DNA from: Streptomyces sp. XD-27
GTDB taxonomy: Bacteria; Actinomycetota; Actinomycetes; Streptomycetales; Streptomycetaceae
Direction: 5' to 3'
NCBI RefSeq assembly: GCF_030553055.1
Contig: NZ_CP130713.1
Location: forward strand, 310,001 to 374,000
DNA: 64,000 bases
The position numbers were made by a program, and so were the translations under genes. Positions within the stretch are counted from its first letter, which is position 1; each line of letters starts with the position of its first letter. Below the pieces are notes generated by a model. The model did not search any database and had not been told where the DNA came from. It was given only the letters and a program-made list of their open reading frames with translations. This document shows, piece after piece, positions 8,841 through 17,424 of the stretch.

Positions 8841-9697
8841 AGTGTCAGCTCCGATCGGCGGCGCGGGTTCAGGCGCGCCCGCCAGGCTCCGGCCAGTCCG
8901 GCGACGGCGAGGGTCGGCACGATGACGAACAGGCCGGGGAAGAGGGTGGGCCACCAGGCCCCGGCCAGCAGGGACCCGCGGGCGCCGTCGACCATCGTGC
9001 CCAGGCTCGCCCGGTGCGCCGGGAGTCCCAGCCCCAGGAAGGACAGCGCGGACTCGTGCCAGATGGCGTGCGGCACCATCAGGACGGCGGCGAGTCCGGC
9101 CTGCGGCAGGACGCCGGGCAGCAGGTGGCGGACGGTGATCCGCCACCGGGAGGCGCCGCCGGAGACGGCCGCGTCGATGTAGGGGCGGGTGCGCAGGGTC
9201 AGCACTTCGGCGCGCACGATCCGGGCGGTGGACAGCCAGTGGGTGAGCGCCACGGAGGCGATCACGGGCCAGACGCCGGGGCGGAACATCGCGACGACGA
9301 AGATGCCGAGCAGCAGGTGGGGCACGGAGGAGAAGAGGTCGACCACGCGCATCACGAACCGGTCGGTCCAGCCGCCGAGGGCGCCCGCCAGCGCGCCGAC
9401 GGCGGTCCCGACGACCGTGGCGACGAGCGCGGCGACGACCCCGACCAGGAGCGAGACCCGCAGCCCGTAGACGCAGCGCAGCAGCAGGTCGCGGCCCACG
9501 TCGTCGGTGCCGAACGGGTGGTCGAGGGACGGCGGCAGGAGCTTGGCCCTCAGGTCGACGGCCTGTTCGTCCAGGGGCACCAGGAGCGGTACGACGAGCG
9601 CGGTGAGCACGACGGCGGCGAGCACGGCGGCGCCGGCGCGCACCCGGAGCGTGCGGGCACCGGTGCGGTTGCGGGCGCGCCGGGTGGTGTCAGCCAT
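8837..9697 (-). CDS. nikC: Nickel/peptide ABC transporter permease (NikC/DppC type)
   Basis: Integral membrane permease of 286 residues with the N-terminal DppC-type domain, then FGTDDVGRDLLLRCVYGLRV, the binding-protein-dependent transport region, and about six membrane spans. ALSFLGLGLPAH near the end is the typical DppC/NikC motif. It overlaps nikB by 8 bp and nikD by 4 bp, consistent with one operon read leftward from the Nur-like box at 12.3 kb. Confidence 0.85.
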   Translation of the reverse strand: MADTTRRARNRTGARTLRVRAGAAVLAAVVLTALVVPLLVPLDEQAVDLRAKLLPPSLDHPFGTDDVGRDLLLRCVYGLRVSLLVGVVAALVATVVGTAVGALAGALGGWTDRFVMRVVDLFSSVPHLLLGIFVVAMFRPGVWPVIASVALTHWLSTARIVRAEVLTLRTRPYIDAAVSGGASRWRITVRHLLPGVLPQAGLAAVLMVPHAIWHESALSFLGLGLPAHRASLGTMVDGARGSLLAGAWWPTLFPGLFVIVPTLAVAGLAGAWRARLNPRRRSELTL

Positions 9698-10682
9698 CGA
9701 ATCCCACCCTGGGGTCGGCGAGTCCGTACAGCAGGTCCGAGAGCAGGTTGCCCAGCAGTACGGCGGCGGTGGCCAGCACCGTGAGGGCGGCCAGCAGCGG
9801 GAAGTCCACGCTGGTGGCGGCCTGGACGGTGGCGGAGGCGATGCCGGGCCAGCTGAAGACCGTCTCGACGAGCAGCGCGCCGGTGATCAGTTCGGGGACG
9901 CGGGAGCCGATGAGGGTGAGGACGGGCAGCAGGCCGCCGCGCAGGGCGTGGCCGAGCAACACCGTGCGGGGGCGCAGGCCGCGGGCGCGGGCGCCGCGCA
10001 CCGGGTCCTCGTCGAGCGCGTCGCCGACACCCTGGCGTACGTAGAGCACGAACCACGGCAGTTGGGAGACGGCGAGGACGGCCGCGGGCAGCACCAGGTG
10101 GCGAGCGACCTGGTCGGCCGTCACCACGTCGCTGCCGGTGTCGGTGAGCCCGCCCGCGGGCAGGACGCCGAGCCGTACGGCGAAGAACCAGACGGCGAGC
10201 AGGCCCGTCCAGAACGGGGGCGCCGCTTCGAGGGTGTAGGCGGCGGCGGTCACGGCGCGGTCGAGCGGGCCGCCGCGGCGGCGTGCGGCGAGGACGCCGA
10301 GCGCGGTGCCCACGGCGACGGCCAGGGTGAAGGCGACCGCGCACAGCAGGACCGACCAGCCGAGGCGTTCGCCGATGACCTGGGAGACGGGCTGGCGCAG
10401 GCTGCTGGAGTCGCCGAGGTCGCCGTGGAGCGCGTCGGTCAGCCAGTGCCACCAGCGGACGGTGAACGGGTCGTCGGCGCCGAGGTTGGCGCGGAGCTGG
10501 TCCAGGGTCTCCTCTCCCGCGCTGAGCCCGGCGGAGCCCGCGTAGGCGCGCGCGGGGTCGAACGGTGAGGCGGCGGCGATCGCGAAGACCCCGAAGGTGA
10601 CGGCGATGAGCACGGGGACGGCGAAGAGCAGCCGACGTCCCGCCATCCGCGCCATCGGCCCCCAGGGCGGACGGCTGCTCAC
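9690..10682 (-). CDS. nikB: Nickel/peptide ABC transporter permease (NikB/DppB type)
   Basis: Membrane permease of ~330 residues. The GTG at 10682 is preferred because it overlaps the nikA stop as GTGA; an ATG at 10655 or 10646 is possible. It has the N-terminal transmembrane helix (RRLLFAVPVLIAVTFGVFAIA), then a periplasmic loop and the conserved C-terminal half (SRVPELITGALLVETVFSWPG, ending SDLLYGLADPRVGF) of the DppB family. It pairs with NikC to form the channel. Confidence 0.85.
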   Translation of the reverse strand: MSSRPPWGPMARMAGRRLLFAVPVLIAVTFGVFAIAAASPFDPARAYAGSAGLSAGEETLDQLRANLGADDPFTVRWWHWLTDALHGDLGDSSSLRQPVSQVIGERLGWSVLLCAVAFTLAVAVGTALGVLAARRRGGPLDRAVTAAAYTLEAAPPFWTGLLAVWFFAVRLGVLPAGGLTDTGSDVVTADQVARHLVLPAAVLAVSQLPWFVLYVRQGVGDALDEDPVRGARARGLRPRTVLLGHALRGGLLPVLTLIGSRVPELITGALLVETVFSWPGIASATVQAATSVDFPLLAALTVLATAAVLLGNLLSDLLYGLADPRVGFDG

Positions 10683-12271
10683 TTCTCGGGCTGCCAGTCC
10701 TCGACGTTCCACCAGGGGCCCGCGCCCAGGCCGTGGTCGTGCGGTTCGACCTGGGTGGTGAGGCCGTCCCAGGCGTCGCGTACGACGTACACGTGGTCGA
10801 TGTGGGTGAGGAAGGTGTAGCCGGGGTCGTCGGCGAGTTCGCGCTGGACCTGGTCGTAGGCGAGCCTGCGGTCGCCGGTGTCGGCGGAGCGGCGGGCCTC
10901 GTCCAGGGCCTTGTCCGCGTCCGGGTTGCGGTAGCGGGCCATGTTGTTGAAGCCGTCGCCCGCGAGGGAGGAGTGCAGGAGGTTGTAGAGGTCGAAGTCG
11001 GGGTCGGCGGGGCTGCCGCCGCCCGCGAGGACCGCGTCGTGCTTCATCTGCGGCTCGATGACCTCCCAGGTGCCGCTCTGCACGGTGACCTTGATGCCGG
11101 CCTTCTTGGCGTCGGCGGCGTAGGCGAGGGCGTGCTCCTGGCGGAGCTTGTCGCCGGAGGGGTACCAGAGGGTGAAGGAGGCGCGGCGCCCGTCCTTGGC
11201 CCGGACGCCGTCCTCGCCGGGCCGCCAGCCGGCTTCGTCGAGGATGCGCTTGGCCTTGGCGAGGTCGTGCGGGCGCTCGGTGCCCTTGGTGAACCACGGG
11301 CTGTCGGTGGGGACCGGCCCGTACGCCTCCTTGCCCGCGCCTTCGAGGATGGCGTCGACCATGGTGCCGCGGTCCACGGCGACGTCCAGGGCGCGCCGGA
11401 CCGCGCGGTCGCCGGTGACCCGGTTGCCGGTGGGCAGGGTGACGGCACGGTAGTCGGCGGTCTTGGCGGCGATGGTCCGTCTGCCCTCGTCGCCCTTGAA
11501 GGTCTTGGCGAGGTTCGGCGGGAGGATGGCGCCGTCGAGGTCTCCGGAGCGCAGCCGGGTGGCGCGGATGTCGTCGTCCTTGATGATCGCCATGGTGAGC
11601 TTCTTCACCTTCGGCGCGCCGCCCCAGTACCCGGGGTTGGCCTTGAGGGTGATCTTCTCGCCCTTGCTCCAGTGGACGAGGGTGTACGGGCCGGTGCCGA
11701 CCGGGTGGGTGTTGAACCGGCCGGTGTTGACGTCCTGGCCGCCCGCGGCGTGCTCGGGGACGACGGGCAGCACGGTGCGCTCGGCGAAGGCCGCGTAGGG
11801 GTACTTGAGCGAGAAGACGACGGTGTCGTCGCCCTTGGCGGTGACCTTCGCCACGGCGTCCAGCTCGCCCTTGGAGGGGTTGTTGGTCTTCTTGTCGAGG
11901 ATGGTCCGGTAGGTGAAGGCCACGTCGCGGGCGGTGAGCGGCTTGCCGTCGCTGAACCGCACGCCGTCGCGGAGAGTGAAGGTGTACGTGCGGCCGCCGT
12001 CGCCGACCTTGGGCAGCGCGGCGGCGAGGGCGGGGACGAGCTTCATGTCGGCGTCGTGCCGCAGCAGCCCGTCGAAGATCTTGGAGTTGCCGTCCTTGCC
12101 GTAGCCGAGCAGCGGGTTGAGGGTCTCGGGCTCATTGGCAATGCCGACGACGAGGGTGTCGGAGCCGTTCGTGCCGCTCTTGCCGTCGCTCGGCGCGGAG
12201 CAGGCCGCGGTGCCCGCCAGCAGCGTGCCGGCGGTCGCGGCGGCCAGCGTCCGTATCGTCCGGGCCGTCAT
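10679..12271 (-). CDS. nikA: Nickel-type ABC transporter substrate-binding lipoprotein (SBP family 5)
   Basis: Extracellular solute-binding lipoprotein of family 5, 530 residues from ATG 12271, which has AGGGG 7 bases upstream. The signal peptide ends in a lipobox-like GTAAC with Cys24 as the lipidated residue. Typical SBP_bac_5 segments follow: GIANEPETLNPLLGYGKDG, FTLRDGVRFSDGKPLTARDVAFTY and HPVGTGPYTLV. Family 5 proteins bind peptides, nickel chelates or others. Nickel is favoured here by the gene order A-B-C-D-E and by a Nur-like operator 31 bp upstream of the start; the metal is not shown by the protein sequence alone. Confidence 0.8.
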   Translation of the reverse strand: MTARTIRTLAAATAGTLLAGTAACSAPSDGKSGTNGSDTLVVGIANEPETLNPLLGYGKDGNSKIFDGLLRHDADMKLVPALAAALPKVGDGGRTYTFTLRDGVRFSDGKPLTARDVAFTYRTILDKKTNNPSKGELDAVAKVTAKGDDTVVFSLKYPYAAFAERTVLPVVPEHAAGGQDVNTGRFNTHPVGTGPYTLVHWSKGEKITLKANPGYWGGAPKVKKLTMAIIKDDDIRATRLRSGDLDGAILPPNLAKTFKGDEGRRTIAAKTADYRAVTLPTGNRVTGDRAVRRALDVAVDRGTMVDAILEGAGKEAYGPVPTDSPWFTKGTERPHDLAKAKRILDEAGWRPGEDGVRAKDGRRASFTLWYPSGDKLRQEHALAYAADAKKAGIKVTVQSGTWEVIEPQMKHDAVLAGGGSPADPDFDLYNLLHSSLAGDGFNNMARYRNPDADKALDEARRSADTGDRRLAYDQVQRELADDPGYTFLTHIDHVYVVRDAWDGLTTQVEPHDHGLGAGPWWNVEDWQPEK

Positions 12272-12301
12272 GCCCACACCCCTGTTGCTGAAAAAGCGTT
12301 G

Positions 12302-12318
12302 TTGCGAGCCATTCGCAA
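12302..12318 (-). promoter_or_regulatory. Nur-like box (nickel-responsive operator) upstream of nikABCDE
   Basis: A perfect inverted repeat TTGCGA-N5-TCGCAA. The Streptomyces Nur box is known as tTGCaa-N5-ttGCAA, and this site matches the six core bases (TTGC...GCAA), the half-site length and the 5-nt spacer. It lies 31-47 bp upstream of the nikA start, where a bound repressor would block transcription when nickel is sufficient. Confidence 0.7.
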
Positions 12319-12374
12319 TTACGGTCGCCATTAAACCGCACGTCAGGGGGTGGGCATGCCGCGGCCCCGGTGTT

Positions 12375-13550
12375 TCAGCTGGTGGGAGCGGGGAGGCCGA
12401 CGAGGTCGGCCAGCCGGGCGCGGTGCCGTCCCGGGGTGCCCAGGGCGATCTCCGCGCTCTTGGCGCGCTTGAGGTACAGGTGCGCGGGGTGCTCCCAGGT
12501 CATGCCGATGCCGCCGTGCAGTTGGACGCACTCGTGGGCCGCGTGGACCGCGGCCTGGGCGGCGTAGGCCTGGGCGACGGAGACCGCGACGGGCGCGTCG
12601 GAGCCGGTGGCGAGCGCGTCGGCGGCGTGCCGGGCGGTGGCGCGCGCGGTGACCAGTTCCAGCCACAGAGCCGCCATCCGGTGCTTGAGCGCCTGGAAGG
12701 AGCCGACGGGTCGGCCGAACTGGGTGCGCTGGGTGGTGTGCCGCACCGTCTCGGCCAGGCACCACTCCGCGATGCCGAGTTGTTCGGAGGCGAGCAGCCC
12801 GGCGCCGGTGAGCAGCGCGCGGCCGACGGCGGTGCGGGACCGGGCGGTGTCGGCCAGGCGGCGTCCGGCGGCTCGGTCGAAGGTGACGGCGGCGATCGGC
12901 CGGGTGAGGTCGAGGGAGGTGGCGGGGGTGATCCGTACACCGTCGGCGGCCGCGTCGACGGCGTACAGTCCGTCGTCGGTCGGGACGAGCAACACGTCAG
13001 CGCCCGCGGCTCCGGCCACACCGGTGACCCGGCCGCGCAGGGTGCCGTCGGCGTCGGCGGCCACGGTGGCCGGCAGCCCGGCGTGCGGCCCCGCCTCCGC
13101 TCCGGCGCCTGGTCCGGCGTCCGGCCCGGTGTACGGCGCGGTGTCCGGCCCGGTGGAGAACGGCAGCGCGAGCGCCACGACGCTCTCCCCCGCCGCGAGC
13201 GCGGCAAGCGCTTCCCGTACGGCGGGTTGTGCGGTGTCGCAGCCGAGCAGCGCCTCGGCCGCGAGGACGGCACTGGTCAGGAAGGGCACGGGGGCGGCGG
13301 CCCGGCCGAGCTCTTCCAGGACGACCGCCGTCTCGCGCGCGGTGCCGCCCTGGCCGCCGAGCGCTTCGGGCACCAGCAGCCCGGCGACGCCCATGGCGGA
13401 AAGCGCCTGCCACAGCCGCTCGTCGTAGGGGCGGCCGGACTCGGCCGCCGCGAGCGCGGCGGACGGCGGGCAGCGGTGGTCGAGCAGGGACCGCACGGCC
13501 GCGCGCAGATCCTCCTCGGCCTCGGAGTACAGCAGGTCCGGTGCGCTCAT
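12375..13550 (-). CDS. Acyl-CoA dehydrogenase (second subunit type)
   Basis: FAD-dependent acyl-CoA dehydrogenase of 391 residues. It has the N-terminal helical domain (LVPEALGGQGGTARETAVVLEELGR), a shortened middle domain and the C-terminal helical domain with TQRTQFGRPVGSFQALKHRMA and HECVQLHGGIGMTWEHPAHLY. The middle domain carries a Gly/Pro/Ala insertion (GPDTAPYTGPDAGPGAG). The ATG at 13550 overlaps the stop of the next acyl-CoA dehydrogenase gene (ATGA). Such paired dehydrogenases often form heteromers on bulky, e.g. steroid side-chain, CoA esters; the substrate here is unknown. Confidence 0.85.
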   Translation of the reverse strand: MSAPDLLYSEAEEDLRAAVRSLLDHRCPPSAALAAAESGRPYDERLWQALSAMGVAGLLVPEALGGQGGTARETAVVLEELGRAAAPVPFLTSAVLAAEALLGCDTAQPAVREALAALAAGESVVALALPFSTGPDTAPYTGPDAGPGAGAEAGPHAGLPATVAADADGTLRGRVTGVAGAAGADVLLVPTDDGLYAVDAAADGVRITPATSLDLTRPIAAVTFDRAAGRRLADTARSRTAVGRALLTGAGLLASEQLGIAEWCLAETVRHTTQRTQFGRPVGSFQALKHRMAALWLELVTARATARHAADALATGSDAPVAVSVAQAYAAQAAVHAAHECVQLHGGIGMTWEHPAHLYLKRAKSAEIALGTPGRHRARLADLVGLPAPTS

Positions 13551-14734
13551 CGCGGCAGATCCTTCCAGGCGACGTCCTTGTCCGTGCGCGGCTCCGGTGG
13601 CAGGCCGAGGACGCGTTCGGCGATGATGTTCAGCAGCACCTCCGACGTACCGCCTTCGATGGAGTTGCCCTTGGCCCGCAGGTAGCGGTACCCCGCCTCG
13701 CGGCCGGTGAAATCGACGAGTTCCGGGCGGCGCAGGGTCCAGTCGTCGTAACCGAGGCCCTCCTCCCCGAGGAGTTCGACTTCCAGGCCGCTGATCTCCT
13801 GGTTGAGCCGGGCGAAGGCGAGCTTCATGGCCGACCCCTCGGGGCCGGGCTGGCCGAGCGCGAGTTGCTGGCCCAGTCGCAGCCCGGCGAGGCGGGCAGC
13901 CTCGGCGTCGACCCACAGGCGCAGCAGCCGCTGGTGCAGGTCGTGGGTGCGCAACTCCGGCCTGTCGCGCCAGGTTTCGGCGACCAGGCCGATCATGCCG
14001 CCTTCCCGCGGGGCGCTGCCGCCGCCGATGGCGACGCGCTCGTTCATCAGGGTGGTCTGGGCGACGCGCCAGCCGTCGCCGACCTCGCCGAGGCGTGCGC
14101 TGTCGGGGATCCGTACGCCGGTGAGGAAGACCTCGTTGAACTCGGCCTCGCCGGTGATCTGGCGCAGCGGCCTGACCTCGACGCCGGGGTCGGTCATGTC
14201 GCAGACGAAGTAGGTGATGCCGCGGTGCTTGGGCTGGTCGGGGTCGGTGCGGGCGATGAGGATGGCCCAGCGGGCGAGGTGCGCGCTGGAGGTCCAGACC
14301 TTCTGGCCGTCGACGACCCAGTTCTCGCCGTCGCGGACGGCGCGGGTGCCGAGCGCGGCCAGGTCGGAGCCGGCGCCCGGTTCGCTGAACAGCTGGCACC
14401 ACACCTCCTCGCCGGTCCACAGCGGGCGCAGCAGGCGCCGGCGCTGTGCCTCGGTGCCGAAGCCGAGGATGGTCGGGGCCGCCATGCCCAGGCCGATGCC
14501 GATGCGCCGGGGGTCGTTGTCGGGGGCGTCCGCGGCCTCCAGTTCGGCGTCCACGACGGCTTGCAGCGAGCGTGGCGCGTCCAGCCCGCCGAGCCCGACG
14601 GGGTAGTGCACCCAGGCGAGGCCGGCGTCGAACCGGGCGCGCAGGAAGTCGAGTCGGTCGGTGGTGGCGGGCGGGTGCGCGGCCAGCAGGTCGGCGACCC
14701 GACGGCGCAGGTCCGCGGCGTCGACGGTGCTCAT
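13547..14734 (-). CDS. Acyl-CoA dehydrogenase (first subunit type)
   Basis: Acyl-CoA dehydrogenase of 395 residues with a complete FAD-binding middle domain: LFSEPGAGSDLAALGTRAVRDG, then WVVDGQKVWTSSAHLA, and the C-terminal LRAKGNSIEGGTSEVLLNIIAERVLGLP. The last motif is the usual one of this subfamily. It overlaps both neighbours by 4 bp, so the quinone oxidoreductase and the two dehydrogenases form one translationally coupled operon. Confidence 0.88.
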   Translation of the reverse strand: MSTVDAADLRRRVADLLAAHPPATTDRLDFLRARFDAGLAWVHYPVGLGGLDAPRSLQAVVDAELEAADAPDNDPRRIGIGLGMAAPTILGFGTEAQRRRLLRPLWTGEEVWCQLFSEPGAGSDLAALGTRAVRDGENWVVDGQKVWTSSAHLARWAILIARTDPDQPKHRGITYFVCDMTDPGVEVRPLRQITGEAEFNEVFLTGVRIPDSARLGEVGDGWRVAQTTLMNERVAIGGGSAPREGGMIGLVAETWRDRPELRTHDLHQRLLRLWVDAEAARLAGLRLGQQLALGQPGPEGSAMKLAFARLNQEISGLEVELLGEEGLGYDDWTLRRPELVDFTGREAGYRYLRAKGNSIEGGTSEVLLNIIAERVLGLPPEPRTDKDVAWKDLPR

Positions 14735-15813
14735 CGGGCTTCCCCTTCCCCGCGCGTGCCGCCGCCGGCTGCCCCTGCCCCACGTTCCTCGCGCGTGTCG
14801 ACCACGCCTTCCTTCCGCGTGTCGGCCACGAGTCCCGGTACGACGACGACGCGCCCGGTCGTGGCGCCGTCGGCCACCCGTTGGACGGCGTCGGCGGCCC
14901 CGGCCAGCGGGACGCGTTCGCTGACCAGCGGTGAGACGGCGCCCTGGGCGGCGAGTTTCGTCAGCTCGTCGTGGCAGGCGCGCACGGCGGCCGGGTCGTG
15001 GGTGTTGTACAGGCCCCAATGCAGGCCGAGGATCGCGTAGTTCTTGATGAGGGCGTGGTTCAGGGCCGCGCTGGGGATGACGCCACTGGCGAATCCGACG
15101 ACCACGATCCGGCCTTCGAACGCGACGCACTTGGTGGACTGGGTGAAGGCGTCGCCGCCGACGGGGTCGTAGACGACGTCGGCGCCGCGGCCCGCGGTCG
15201 CCTCCTTCACGGCCGCGACGACGTCGTCGGCGCGGCGGTCGATCACCACGTCGCAGCCCAGTTCCCGGGCGGTACGCGCCTTGTCCTGGCCGCCGACGAC
15301 GCCGATGACGGTGGCCCCGGCCGCCTTGCCGAGCTGGACGGCGGCGCTGCCGACCCCGCCCGCGGCGGCGTGCACCAGCAGGGTCTCGCCCGCTTGCAGC
15401 CGCGCCCTGCGATGGAGTCCGAACCAGCCGGTCTGGTAGCCGATGTGCAGGGCGGCGGTCTGGGCGTCGTCCAGACTGTCGGGGGCGGGCAGGACCGCGG
15501 CCGCGGGCACGACCGTGTGTTCGGCGAAGCCGCCCGCCGGGAGGGCCGCGGTGGCCAGGACGCGGGCGCCGGCCCGGGCGCGGACGCCGTCGCCCGCGGC
15601 GAGGACCTCGCCGCACAGTTCCACCCCGGGGGTGAACGGCAGCGGCGGCCGTACCTGGTACCGGCCGCGGCACAGCAGCGCGTCGGGGAAGTTGACGCCC
15701 GCGGCCCGGACCCGCAGCAGCAGCTCGCCCGGTCCTGCGACCGGTTCCGGCACTTCCTCCAGGCGCATCACCTCGCGCGGCTCGCCGTTCCGGTGCACTC
15801 GCCATGCCTGCAT
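14731..15813 (-). CDS. NADPH:quinone oxidoreductase family (zinc-independent MDR) protein
   Basis: Medium-chain dehydrogenase/reductase of the quinone oxidoreductase group, ~360 residues. It starts MQAWRVHRNGEPREVM, has the GroES-like domain (VRAAGVNFPDALLCRGRY) and a Rossmann fold with LVHAAAGGVGSAAVQLGKAAGA as the NADPH-binding loop. The catalytic zinc cysteines of alcohol dehydrogenases are missing, as expected for this group. The last ~30 residues are a low-complexity Gly/Glu/Arg tail. It is first in the leftward operon with two acyl-CoA dehydrogenases. Confidence 0.85.
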   Translation of the reverse strand: MQAWRVHRNGEPREVMRLEEVPEPVAGPGELLLRVRAAGVNFPDALLCRGRYQVRPPLPFTPGVELCGEVLAAGDGVRARAGARVLATAALPAGGFAEHTVVPAAAVLPAPDSLDDAQTAALHIGYQTGWFGLHRRARLQAGETLLVHAAAGGVGSAAVQLGKAAGATVIGVVGGQDKARTARELGCDVVIDRRADDVVAAVKEATAGRGADVVYDPVGGDAFTQSTKCVAFEGRIVVVGFASGVIPSAALNHALIKNYAILGLHWGLYNTHDPAAVRACHDELTKLAAQGAVSPLVSERVPLAGAADAVQRVADGATTGRVVVVPGLVADTRKEGVVDTREERGAGAAGGGTRGEGEAR

Positions 15814-16107
15814 GCGGTGGCCTCCCACAGGTGTCGTGAGGTCGGGCGCGGTCCCGCCCTCGCGGCATACTAAGCGGTCGGTCGGCGGTGAGGGAACCGT
15901 ATCCGGCGGACCGACGTGCCGGACCCGGTCGACTCCCCGCACGGGGCCGTACGCGGGGCGTGACCGGGCCACTCTGCGCACAGTGAACTCTTGTGTAACT
16001 CTGTAGGCACCCTTGAGCCCGGTGACCTGAGCACGTTAGGTGGACGGCGGCATACCGGTCCGTGTCACGACGGGCCGGTCACCGCGACGGGACAGGAGAT
16101 GACAGCT
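15814..16107. promoter_or_regulatory. Divergent promoter region between the acyl-CoA dehydrogenase operon and egtA
   Basis: This 294-bp stretch holds no gene. For the leftward operon a TAGTAT -10-like hexamer lies at 15867-15872 next to a GGTCGGTCGG repeat that may be an operator. For egtA I see AT-richer sequence around 15980-16005 but cannot assign a clear -35/-10 pair. Confidence 0.35.
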
Positions 16108-17424
16108 GTGCCCGAACACAAGGCGACCGAGCAGGAGACGATCACCGAGGCGGAGGCCGAGCTCGAGGCCCATCTGCGCGGGATCTGCTTCAAGAACGGC
16201 CCCCCGCGGCTCATCGGAGTCGAGCTCGAGTGGCTCGTCCACGACCTGAACGACCCGGCGACCCCCGTCGCCCCGGCCCGGCTCGACGCCGCGGCCACCG
16301 CACTGCGCGGGCTGCCCCTGCGGTCCGCCCTCACCTTCGAACCCGGCGGCCAGGTGGAGCTCAGCTCCCGGCCCGCGGACTCCCTGACCGCGTGCATCGA
16401 GTCGACCGCCGCCGATCTCGCCCTCGTACGCGGTCTCCTCGCCGGATCGGGCCTGGGGATCACCGGGCACGGCCACAACCCCTGGCACCCGCCGCGCCGG
16501 TTCCTCACCGACCACCGCTACACCGCCATGGAGCGGTACCTCGACCGCTTCGGCCCGGCCGGGCGCTCCATGATGTGCCGTACGGCCTCGGTGCAGGTGT
16601 GCGTCGACGCCGGACACGCCGAACCCGGGCCGCTGGGCACCGGACGGCGCTGGCACCTGGCCCATCTGCTGGGCGCCGTGCTGTGCGCGGCGTTCGCCAA
16701 CTCGCCGCTGAGCGAGGGCGCCCCGACCGGCTACCGCTCCACCCGGCAGGCCCTGTGGGCCGCGATGGACCCGGGCCGGACGCTCGCGCCGCCCGGCGGC
16801 CCGGATCCGCGCGCGTCCTGGGCGGGCTACGTGCTGGACGCGCCGGTGATGTGCATCCGGTCCGAGGACGGGCCGTGGCAGGTGCCCGAGGGCCTGACCT
16901 TCCGCGACTGGGTCCGCACCGGGCTGCCCCGCAGACCCACCCGTGAGGACCTCGACTACCACATCACCACGCTGTTCCCGCCCGTCCGGCCCCGCGGCCA
17001 CCTCGAACTGCGCATGATCGACGCCCAGGCCGGAGACGCGGGCTGGATCGTGCCGCTCGCCGTCACGGTGGCGCTGTTCGACGACCCCCAGGCCGCCGAG
17101 ACGGCCTACCGCACGGTGAAGCCGCTCGCGGAGACCGCCGGGCAGCGGCCCGCGCCGCGCAACCCGCTGTGGCGGAGGGCCGCCAGAGACGCCCTCACCG
17201 ACCCCGAACTGCACGCCGCGGCCGTGCAGTGCTTCGCCGCGGCCCAGGAGGCGCTGCCCCGGCTCGGCGCCTCCCCCGCCGTCACCGACGCCGTCGCCGC
17301 CTTCACCGACCGGTACGTCGCCCGCGGCCGATGTCCCGCCGACGATCTGCTCGACCACGCCGGTACGGAGGTCCGCACCGCTTCCGGGGCCCCTGCCCCC
17401 ACCGGGAAGGAGCACCAGCCATGA
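16108..17424 (+). CDS. egtA: Ergothioneine biosynthesis glutamate-cysteine ligase EgtA
   Basis: ATP-dependent ligase that makes gamma-glutamylcysteine, the sulfur donor for EgtB in mycobacterial-type ergothioneine synthesis. About 438 residues, with family motifs RLIGVELEWLVHD near the N-terminus, FEPGGQVELSSRP, ITGHGHNPWHPPRR and HLELRMIDAQAGD. AGGAG at 16094-16098 is too close to an ATG at 16099 but 9 bases from the GTG at 16108, so the GTG (MPEHKATEQ) is preferred. It is first of egtABCD, overlapping egtB by ATGA. Confidence 0.88.
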   Translation: MPEHKATEQETITEAEAELEAHLRGICFKNGPPRLIGVELEWLVHDLNDPATPVAPARLDAAATALRGLPLRSALTFEPGGQVELSSRPADSLTACIESTAADLALVRGLLAGSGLGITGHGHNPWHPPRRFLTDHRYTAMERYLDRFGPAGRSMMCRTASVQVCVDAGHAEPGPLGTGRRWHLAHLLGAVLCAAFANSPLSEGAPTGYRSTRQALWAAMDPGRTLAPPGGPDPRASWAGYVLDAPVMCIRSEDGPWQVPEGLTFRDWVRTGLPRRPTREDLDYHITTLFPPVRPRGHLELRMIDAQAGDAGWIVPLAVTVALFDDPQAAETAYRTVKPLAETAGQRPAPRNPLWRRAARDALTDPELHAAAVQCFAAAQEALPRLGASPAVTDAVAAFTDRYVARGRCPADDLLDHAGTEVRTASGAPAPTGKEHQP

